Assembly (NCBI GenBank): GCA_031418035.1
Contig: JANOWU010000311.1
Coordinates: 1-39,444, forward strand
Direction of reading: 5' to 3'
From: JANOYY01 sp031418035
GTDB lineage: Bacteria; Actinomycetota; Acidimicrobiia; Acidimicrobiales; JANYDT01
Length of the DNA: 39,444 nucleotides
The notes beneath the pieces are model-generated. The model did not search any database. It worked only from the letters and a program-made list of their open reading frames with translations, and was not told the DNA's origin. Both the position numbers and the translations under genes were made by a program. Positions 8,614 through 14,634 of this stretch are shown here, piece by piece; position 1 is the stretch's first letter, and every line of letters begins with the position of its first letter.

Positions 8614-10848
8614 TTACAAACCGATCGCCGGGGCGGCCGGTTCAGCACGTTCGCCCTTTTCAATCGCCTCGAGAAGGTGCATCGCAATGTCTTGCACCAC
8701 GACCTCATCGTTCCCGTGCCCTTTCACGCCATCATCCATCATGATGTAACAGAACGGACAGGCGGTGGCGACCCGGGACGCGCCGGTCGCGATGAGTTCA
8801 CGAGAGCGATCATCGTTGACCTTCGTGCCGATGGATTCCTCCATCCACATGCGTCCTCCGCCGGCTCCGCAGCACATGCCTTTCGTGCCGTTGCGTGGCG
8901 CCTCGACGATCGAGATTCCCTTCAGCGAACCAAGGACCTTGCGCGGGGCGGTGTAGATGTCGTTGTGTCGTCCGAGGTAACACGAGTCGTGGTACACGAT
9001 CCGCTCGTCGAGCGTCGCCAACGACAGATCGAGTCGACCGTCGGCAATCAGCTCTTCAAGAAGCTGCGAGTGGTGGACGACTTCGTAATGCCCACCCAGC
9101 TGCGGATACTCGTTGAGCAGCGTGTTGAAACAGTGGGGGCACTGGGTGATGACCTTCTTCACGCCCATTCCGTTGAGGCTCTCCACGTTGGCGAGGGCGA
9201 GCATCTGGAACACGTACTCATTGCCGGAGCGTCGCGCCGGATCTCCGGTGCACTGTTCGTTTGGTCCCAGCACCGAGAACGCAATTCCGGCGCGCTGGAG
9301 AAGTTTGGCGGTGGCCTCGGACACCTTCTTGTTCTTGTCGTCGAAGCTTCCGGCGCAGCCCACCCAGTACAGGTACTCCGTCGTGAGCGGCGAGCCCGGT
9401 TCGGCAACGGGGATCTCGAGGTCTTTTGCCCACGCAAGGCGCTCGTTCTGACCGATGCCCCACGGATTGCCGGAGTTCTCCATGGAACGGTACGCGTTCC
9501 CGAGCTCGGACGGGAAGTTGGATTCCATCAACGTCAGGTACCGGCGCATGTCGAGAATCTTGTCGAGGATCTCGATGTTTACCGGGCAGTTCTCGTCACA
9601 CGCCTTGCAACTGGTGCAGGCCCAGATTTCCTCGGCGGAGATTCGTTCGAACACGCTCGACGACGACACGGTGAGCTCCCCGTCGATCGACACCGGAGGC
9701 GAAACCTTCGGGGACCCGGTCAGACTCATGACCGTTCCGATCTTCAGCACGATCTCACGCGGATCGAGTGGCTTACCGGTGGCATTCGCTGGGCAGACCG
9801 CGGTACAGCGTCCACACATCGTGCACGCGTCGGTGTCGAGCAGCTGCTTCCACGTGAACTCTTCGACCATCGAAGCGCCAAACGATTCCATCGTCGATTC
9901 GCCTGCGATCAGGTTCGGCATGGGCCGCATTGCGCCCTTGGGGCGAGCGCGGTCCTTCAGGTACATGTTCAGCGGGCTTGTGAACATGTGCCGCAGTTTC
10001 GTGATCGGCAGGATGATCAGGAAGGTCAAGAAGGCGACGACGTGCAACCCCCACATCCACTGGTGCCACGTCGAGGCGTTCACGTTCTCGAAGAGCGCCG
10101 AAATCGGATACCCGACCCAGCTGAACTTCTCGAAATCGGGACGGCCCGCCAACGCGATTCGGCTTCCCTCCGCCAAGAATCCCGACACGCCGATCGTCAA
10201 GAACATGAGGAGGATCACGGCGTCTTCGGGACGGTTCTTGATGCGAATGCGGTACGGACGCTGGATGTAGCGACGAAACATCGCCCACAGGATGCCGCCC
10301 GTGAAGACCACACCGGCCAGGTCGCCGAAGGCGCTGTAGCCCTTATACACACCGCCGTGCAAGAACTTCAAGCCATTCGGGAGCTGGTGGTCGATTTCCA
10401 ACACGGTGGTCACCGCAAAGAGCGCGATGAACCCGAAATAGATCATCGAGTGCATGATGCCGGCGGCAGGATCGCGCATGAGGGTCTTCATATAGACGCC
10501 CGCGCGGAAGTCTTTCATTCGACGACCGGCATTTTCCTTGGTCGTTCGACGGTTGTCGGGGGTGCCGCGCTCCCAGTTCTTCACCCGCTGGCTGAACAGC
10601 CACGCCCCCGCCAGAAACATGACGGTGAGTGCCGTGTAGAACGCCGCCTGGAGTGCCGGCGGGATGTTTCCGAACACCCGTCGACTCACGTCGGACTCGC
10701 CGTGTTGCTGCGCGAGCGCGCCGATGACCCCGGAAACGGCCGTAATCGTGGCCATCACGATGCCTACCAACATCGCAAGCTGACTCGGCGAACGTCGCGT
10801 TTTCGCGGTTGAGTCCGGGGTATCGGTCGGGTGAGACACTGAAGCCAT
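8614..10848 (-). CDS. Membrane Fe-S reductase with NarI-like N-terminus and CCG (HdrD/GlpC-like) domains
   Basis: A 744-residue redox protein. The N-terminal third has about six hydrophobic segments (roughly 24-46, 64-87, 130-150, 170-192, 208-228 and 262-284), with histidines in the third and last (GIMHSMIYF, WHQWMWGLHVV) that could ligate heme b as in NarI. Two [4Fe-4S] motifs follow, CTMCGRCTAVCP at 342-353 and CTSCKACDENCP at 411-422. Two cysteine-rich CCG domains come next (CPHC; HDSC, MCCGAGGG, ACPFC). This layout matches actinobacterial iron-sulfur-binding reductases such as mycobacterial Rv0338c. The electron donor and acceptor are unknown; a quinone-linked role is inferred. The start at 10848 rests on a TAGTTT -10-like hexamer 8 bases before this ATG. 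The frame opens at 10902, but that extension lies in the tandem repeats. Confidence 0.87.
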   Translation of the reverse strand: MASVSHPTDTPDSTAKTRRSPSQLAMLVGIVMATITAVSGVIGALAQQHGESDVSRRVFGNIPPALQAAFYTALTVMFLAGAWLFSQRVKNWERGTPDNRRTTKENAGRRMKDFRAGVYMKTLMRDPAAGIMHSMIYFGFIALFAVTTVLEIDHQLPNGLKFLHGGVYKGYSAFGDLAGVVFTGGILWAMFRRYIQRPYRIRIKNRPEDAVILLMFLTIGVSGFLAEGSRIALAGRPDFEKFSWVGYPISALFENVNASTWHQWMWGLHVVAFLTFLIILPITKLRHMFTSPLNMYLKDRARPKGAMRPMPNLIAGESTMESFGASMVEEFTWKQLLDTDACTMCGRCTAVCPANATGKPLDPREIVLKIGTVMSLTGSPKVSPPVSIDGELTVSSSSVFERISAEEIWACTSCKACDENCPVNIEILDKILDMRRYLTLMESNFPSELGNAYRSMENSGNPWGIGQNERLAWAKDLEIPVAEPGSPLTTEYLYWVGCAGSFDDKNKKVSEATAKLLQRAGIAFSVLGPNEQCTGDPARRSGNEYVFQMLALANVESLNGMGVKKVITQCPHCFNTLLNEYPQLGGHYEVVHHSQLLEELIADGRLDLSLATLDERIVYHDSCYLGRHNDIYTAPRKVLGSLKGISIVEAPRNGTKGMCCGAGGGRMWMEESIGTKVNDDRSRELIATGASRVATACPFCYIMMDDGVKGHGNDEVVVQDIAMHLLEAIEKGERAEPAAPAIGL

Positions 10849-10856
10849 AGGCGTCC

Positions 10857-10862
10857 AAACTA
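10857..10862 (-). promoter_or_regulatory. Putative -10 element (TAGTTT) for a leaderless reductase transcript
   Basis: On the minus strand TAGTTT fits TANNNT and ends 8 bases before ATG 10848. No Shine-Dalgarno precedes that ATG, as expected for leaderless initiation. No clear -35 was found at the usual distance. Inference from spacing only. Confidence 0.35.
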
Positions 10863-10865
10863 GTT

Positions 10866-11080
10866 CGTGGCTGACGAACAGAAGTAGTGCAACCAAATTC
10901 ATCGGCGGTCGCTACTGTTTCGTGGCTGACCGCCAAACCGGCGTGCAACCAAGACGTCGACGGTCGCTACTGTTTCGTGGCTGACCGCCACGCATCGCGC
11001 AACCAAGACGCCGACGGTCGCTACTGTTTCGTGGCTGACCGCCACGCATCGCGCAACCAAGACGTCGACGGTCGCTACTG
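10866..11080. repeat. Tandem array, four copies of a 54-55 bp unit
   Basis: Units begin at 10866, 10921, 10976 and 11030 with CGTGGCTGAC and end with GGTCGCTACTG. Copies 3 and 4 differ at essentially one base (GACGCC versus GACGTC), copy 2 differs in a short block, and copy 1 is the most diverged, so the array appears to have grown toward the right. Copies 3 and 4 contain a perfect hairpin CGTGGC-TGACC-GCCACG, and copies 2 and 4 contain the palindrome CGTCGACG. The array fills the 240-bp gap between two divergent genes, the Fe-S reductase and the small membrane protein. It is not a CRISPR because the whole unit is conserved. Short frames cross it, but unit lengths that alternate between 54 and 55 do not keep frame. 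Confidence 0.9.
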
Positions 11081-11088
11081 TTGGCGGT

Positions 11089-11337
11089 GTGTTCGGAGGG
11101 GTTGGGATACTGCGAGGCCTCGTGGCCGCTCTTGGGGCTGCGCTCTTCGTCGGCAACACCATGGCGCTGCTCGCAACCCGTAAACCCTCCTCGAAGGGAC
11201 CGACGTGGGCGCAACGTCAGCAGCGTCGCCCAGACCATATCCCGGGCGAGGTGCGCCGAACGCCACTCATCGTGATGTCCGTCCTCGGTCTCGTGATCTT
11301 CGTCTGGGCCGTCGCCTCAATCATCACGAACGCCTGA
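11089..11337 (+). CDS. Small hypothetical membrane protein with two transmembrane segments
   Basis: An 82-residue ORF from a GTG. One hydrophobic segment is at about residues 8-29 (LRGLVAALGAALFVGNTMAL) and a second at about 60-80 (PLIVMSVLGLVIFVWAVASI). The basic linker between them is rich in Arg, Lys and Gln. I do not recognise the family. The start follows the tandem repeats directly: TACTGT at 11075-11080, the last bases of the array, fits a -10 element 8 bases before the GTG, so a leaderless transcript is plausible. It is divergent from the Fe-S reductase. Sharing of a function with that protein or with the sugar cluster cannot be told from sequence. Confidence 0.65.
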   Translation: MFGGVGILRGLVAALGAALFVGNTMALLATRKPSSKGPTWAQRQQRRPDHIPGEVRRTPLIVMSVLGLVIFVWAVASIITNA

Positions 11338-11364
11338 CCTCTTCCGCCTTTCCCAGTCTTACAG

Positions 11365-11419
11365 CGGTTGTCGTCCGGTTGTCGTCCGGTTGTTGTCCCG
11401 TTGTTGTGCGGTTGTTGTG
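11365..11419. repeat. Five tandem copies of an 11-bp unit upstream of galE
   Basis: The units are CGGTTGTCGTC twice (11365-11386), CGGTTGTTGTC (11387-11397), CCGTTGTTGTG (11398-11408) and CGGTTGTTGTG (11409-11419). The period is close to one helical turn, so every copy presents the same DNA face. It lies in the 155-bp gap between the small membrane protein and galE and is not part of a recognisable gene. Either a slippage-prone minisatellite or a multi-site binding array is possible. Confidence 0.85.
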
Positions 11420-11451
11420 CGCGGGAGAGCGCCGAAATGGGTTCAATGGGC

Positions 11452-11485
11452 CATAGACTCACCACCCAGAGTGAACATAGACTCA
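11452..11485 (+). promoter_or_regulatory. Duplicated CATAGACTCA, the downstream copy a likely -10 for galE
   Basis: The 10-mer CATAGACTCA occurs at 11452-11461 and 11476-11485, 24 bases apart. Each contains TAGACT (TANNNT). The downstream TAGACT at 11478-11483 ends 9 bases before the galE ATG, and no Shine-Dalgarno is present, which fits leaderless transcription. The role of the upstream copy is unknown. No clear -35 was found. Confidence 0.4.
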
Positions 11486-11492
11486 ACGTCCG

Positions 11493-12524
11493 ATGAAACT
11501 TCTGGTCACCGGCGGTGCGGGCTACATCGGTTCGCACACGACGGCATTCCTCGCTGAGGCGGGTCACGACGTCGCCGTACTCGACAACCTGTCTCGTACC
11601 AACCGATCGGTCCTCGCGGGCCTTGCGGACATTTTGGGCCGCTCGGTTCCCTTCTTCCAGACCGACGTCAGAGACGCCAAAGGTCTCGATCGCGTGTTCG
11701 AAGGACGAGGCTTCGACGCCGTCTTGCACTTTGCTGCCCTCAAGGCCGTCGGGGAAAGCGTCCACCGGCCAGCGGCGTTCTACGACAACAACGTCGCCGG
11801 AACCGTCTCGCTGCTCGAAGCGATGGACCGCCACGGCTGTGATTCGATCGTCTTCTCGTCGTCATGCACGGTGTACGGCGAACCCGACACGTTGCCGGTG
11901 ACCGAGGAGTCCCCAATCAAGCCTGCGACCTCACCGTATGGTGCAACCAAGCAGATGTGTGAACGAATTCTTGCCGACGTCGCCGCGACCGGACGGGTGC
12001 GATCAATCTCACTGCGGTATTTCAACCCCATCGGAGCCCATCCAAGCGGCAAGATCGGTGAACTGCTCGTCGACGGCCCTTCGAACCTCGTCCCATACCT
12101 CGCTCGGGCTGCCGCGGGAGCAACCGGCCCCGTGCCGGTGTTCGGAACGGACTATCCGACGCCCGACGGCACCGCCATTCGTGACTACATCGACATCATG
12201 GACCTTGCTGAAGCTCACGGTGCAGCCCTCGGCCGACTCGTCAGTCGCGTCGGGGCGTCATCTGAGGCCATCAACGTCGGCACCGGCACGGGTCGATCCG
12301 TGTTCGAGGTGATCGCAGCCTTCGAGCATGCGACTGGTGTGTCCGTTCCCACGAATCACGTAGCCCGGCGATCGGGAGACGTACCGGCGGTGTGGGCTGA
12401 TCCCGCGGTGGCCGAGTCACTATTGGGCTGGCGAACAAAGCGCACCCTCGAACAGTCTTTGAGGACGGTGTGGCAGTGGCAGACCCGGACGACCCCCGCG
12501 GCCCAGCCCAGCGACGCGCCATGA
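11493..12524 (+). CDS. galE: UDP-glucose 4-epimerase
   Basis: A 343-residue extended SDR. The NAD motif GGAGYIGSH is at 7-15, a catalytic Ser/Thr region is at FSSSCTVYGEP (121-131), Tyr149 and Lys153 lie in YGATK, and the C-terminus has INVGTGTGRSV. Length and motifs fit GalE closely. It interconverts UDP-glucose and UDP-galactose and may accept the N-acetylated forms, which would supply galactose-type units to the glycan made by this cluster. It is the first gene of a plus-strand operon of three SDR genes; its TGA overlaps the ATG of the next gene (ATGA). The alternative, a different UDP-hexose 4-epimerase, cannot be excluded by sequence. Confidence 0.92.
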   Translation: MKLLVTGGAGYIGSHTTAFLAEAGHDVAVLDNLSRTNRSVLAGLADILGRSVPFFQTDVRDAKGLDRVFEGRGFDAVLHFAALKAVGESVHRPAAFYDNNVAGTVSLLEAMDRHGCDSIVFSSSCTVYGEPDTLPVTEESPIKPATSPYGATKQMCERILADVAATGRVRSISLRYFNPIGAHPSGKIGELLVDGPSNLVPYLARAAAGATGPVPVFGTDYPTPDGTAIRDYIDIMDLAEAHGAALGRLVSRVGASSEAINVGTGTGRSVFEVIAAFEHATGVSVPTNHVARRSGDVPAVWADPAVAESLLGWRTKRTLEQSLRTVWQWQTRTTPAAQPSDAP

Positions 12525-13594
12525 ACGCCTCACACGATCGTCCGTACAACAGCCGCGACTTCGCACAGCAGCGGGTGCTCATCACCGGCGGTATGGGGTT
12601 CCTCGGTGGATCCGTCGCCAAGAGACTGGTCGAAGCCGGTGCCGAAGTGACGATCTTCGATCTCGACATCGCGGGTCAGCGGTCGTCGATCGTCAACGAC
12701 GAGATCGATGGGTTTGCGTCGCGTATGACCCTGATTCAGGGCGACGTGCGCAAGGAGGACGACATCGAGTCAGCCCTCAGAGAGCCGTTTGATTTTATTT
12801 TCCATTTCGCGGCCTACTCCGTCATCGAACACTCCACGGAACACCCCGTCGACACCATCGAGACGAACGTGCTGGGAGTGGTGAAGTTGCTCGAGGCGAT
12901 ACGCCAATCGCACTGGCGACCGAAGTCCATCGTGTTCGCCTCGACCGACAAGGTCTACGGCCAGATGGAAACGCCCTCGTACTCGGAGGACTCCCCTCTG
13001 CGAGGCATCGGCGTGTACGACGCAGCCAAGCTGGCCGGCGATGTCTTCGCTCGGACATACAACGAAGTGTTCGGTCTCCCCTCTGTGGTCCTTCGCCTGT
13101 GCAACATCTATGGACCCCATGACTACAACGTCACGTTTCGCTTGGTGCCCAAAGCGCTGACCAAGATCTTCGCGAAGTTCGTTCCGGAACCGCCGACGCT
13201 CTATTACGACTCGTTGAATCACTGGCGCGACTATTTGTTCGTCGATGATGCGGTCGACGCGTTCTTGCTGGTTGCTGCGCTGAGCGAATGCCACGGCCAG
13301 GTGTACAACGTCGCCGCTGCAGTGCATGCTCCGACGCCCGAAATCCTTCGCGACCTGATCGCCTGCGCGGCTGTCGTCGAGCACGAACACGACACCACGA
13401 GGAGCAACCAGATCGCGAACAACGGTATACAAGTCGAGATGCGCAATGGCCATTCCGGCGTCGTGGCGATCGACCGCCAACACCTCGATGGATCGAAACT
13501 ATGTGCACTTGGCTTTCGGCCGAGCACGGCGTTCCGTGATGGGTTGGAGGAGACCGTGCGGTTCTACCGTCGTTACTATCGGTCCCTGGACTGA
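12521..13594 (+). CDS. NAD-dependent epimerase/dehydratase (extended SDR, sugar-nucleotide dehydratase-like)
   Basis: A 357-residue extended SDR. The nucleotide-binding TGGMGFLGGS is at 22-31, FASTDKVYGQ at 139-148, and Tyr166/Lys170 lie in VYDAAKLAGD. The STDKVYG signature and the segment NHWRDYLFVDDAV are reminiscent of CDP-glucose and GDP-mannose 4,6-dehydratases, but I cannot name the substrate. The start at 12521 is chosen because its ATG overlaps the galE stop by four bases; the longer frame opens at 12470 inside galE. The next SDR follows after two bases, so the three genes form one operon. Confidence 0.85.
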   Translation: MNASHDRPYNSRDFAQQRVLITGGMGFLGGSVAKRLVEAGAEVTIFDLDIAGQRSSIVNDEIDGFASRMTLIQGDVRKEDDIESALREPFDFIFHFAAYSVIEHSTEHPVDTIETNVLGVVKLLEAIRQSHWRPKSIVFASTDKVYGQMETPSYSEDSPLRGIGVYDAAKLAGDVFARTYNEVFGLPSVVLRLCNIYGPHDYNVTFRLVPKALTKIFAKFVPEPPTLYYDSLNHWRDYLFVDDAVDAFLLVAALSECHGQVYNVAAAVHAPTPEILRDLIACAAVVEHEHDTTRSNQIANNGIQVEMRNGHSGVVAIDRQHLDGSKLCALGFRPSTAFRDGLEETVRFYRRYYRSLD

Positions 13595-13596
13595 CG

Positions 13597-14541
13597 ATGA
13601 CGTATAGCCATGGTCGGGTTCTGGTGACCGGCGGATCGGGCTTCGGAGGGTCGCACCTCGTTCGACGACTGACTCGCGACGGGAATCGCGTGTGGAACGT
13701 CGATATCCGCGCCCCCAAAGATCATGACGCAACGTACGTGGCCGGTGACGTACGCGATATCGAACTGTTGCGCGGTGTCTTGTCCAGCAACGCGATCGAC
13801 ACCGTCTTTCACCTTGCCGCACAGCCGTTGATCCCCCTCTCTATCGAGGCGCCATTCGAGACCTTGGACATCAACTCACGAGGAACGTATGCGGTGCTCG
13901 AGGCGTGTCGCACCGTCGGGGTCGCCGCCCTCGTTGTTGCCTCCAGCGGCGCCTATTACGGCACAACCACCATCGACGAACCCATCCCGGAAGGCGCTGC
14001 ACCCCTGCCGGCGTCGAATCTCTACGCCGCGGGCAAGGCCGCCGCAGATCTCGCCGCGCAAGGTTACGCGCACACCTTCGATATGCCTGTTGGCGTCTGT
14101 CGATTCATGAACACCTATGGGCCCGATGACGCAAACACGAGTCGACTCATCCCGCAAGCAATCTCGTTGCTCGAGAACAACCGGCCATACACGTTCGGGA
14201 CCCGTGACGATGGCACGGCTCGCCTCGACTTCGTGCACATCGACGACATGACGTCGGCCTATCTCGCCGTCGCCACGTTCGTGGCCGACCACGGGGGAAG
14301 GGATGCGGTCTTCAACATCGGCACCGGCGTGGCCACGCCGATCGCCGACGTCGCTCGACTCGTGAGTCAGGCCTATGACGGGGTTCTCCGAGAACCCATC
14401 TTCTCCGGTGCGAGACGCGAACCGGCGGTGGTGAAGTACCTTGACCCGACCAAGGCAAGGGTCCTACTTGGATGGCAGTCGTCGATCACCATCGCCGATG
14501 GCATAGCGTCGGTGATCGACGCAAAACGACGGAGCGTGTAG
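13597..14541 (+). CDS. NAD-dependent epimerase/dehydratase (GDP-mannose 4,6-dehydratase/RmlB-like SDR)
   Basis: A 314-residue extended SDR. TGGSGFGGSHL is at 11-21, VVASSGAYYG at 113-122, and Tyr143/Lys147 lie in LYAAGKAAAD. The NAD motif has Gly where most extended SDRs have Ile or Leu (GFGGS rather than GFIGS), which is unusual but also near the form in the preceding gene. NTYGPDD and FVHIDDM are typical of sugar-nucleotide epimerases and dehydratases. The substrate is not identifiable. It starts two bases after the previous stop and ends the plus-strand operon, facing the glycosyltransferase gene. Confidence 0.85.
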   Translation: MTYSHGRVLVTGGSGFGGSHLVRRLTRDGNRVWNVDIRAPKDHDATYVAGDVRDIELLRGVLSSNAIDTVFHLAAQPLIPLSIEAPFETLDINSRGTYAVLEACRTVGVAALVVASSGAYYGTTTIDEPIPEGAAPLPASNLYAAGKAAADLAAQGYAHTFDMPVGVCRFMNTYGPDDANTSRLIPQAISLLENNRPYTFGTRDDGTARLDFVHIDDMTSAYLAVATFVADHGGRDAVFNIGTGVATPIADVARLVSQAYDGVLREPIFSGARREPAVVKYLDPTKARVLLGWQSSITIADGIASVIDAKRRSV

Positions 14542-14545
14542 CGGA

Positions 14546-14587
14546 TACTACGCGTACGTAGCTATGTGTGCCGCATGTACTACGCGT
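14546..14587. terminator. Candidate hairpin between convergent operons
   Basis: TACTACGCGT occurs at 14546-14555 and again at 14578-14587. CGCGTA (14551-14556) can pair with TACGCG (14581-14586), and three more pairs are possible after a bulged C, giving a stem of about nine pairs around a 17-base loop. It lies between the stop of the SDR operon and the stop of the glycosyltransferase gene, where a bidirectional terminator would be expected. No T run follows on either strand, so this is tentative. Confidence 0.3.
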
Positions 14588-14634
14588 TCTGCGTGTGCCA
14601 TGTCTGCCATGTCTGCTGCGTGTCCGGCTCCTGG

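Noticed and set aside
9848..9863. parS-like CCACGTGAAC
   Set aside because: Only about 10 of 16 positions match the consensus, and it codes for part of the Fe-S reductase.
8584..10812. Plus-strand ORF of 742 residues opposite the Fe-S reductase
   Set aside because: It mirrors the coding frame of the reductase, is rich in His, Arg and Asp, and has no motif. The minus strand has clear cysteine motifs and membrane segments.
10866..11080. CRISPR array
   Set aside because: The whole unit is conserved between copies, so there are no unique spacers, and no cas gene is near.
10866..11080. parS sites (TGTTTC followed by GTG in each repeat recalls half of a parS box)
   Set aside because: The second half is not the inverted partner, so the 16-bp palindrome is absent, although the origin is probably near.
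10899..11162. Repeat-coded protein on the minus strand (VSHETVATVDVLVAR units)
   Set aside because: Unit lengths of 55, 55 and 54 do not keep one frame, and the frame is not continuous with the reductase gene.
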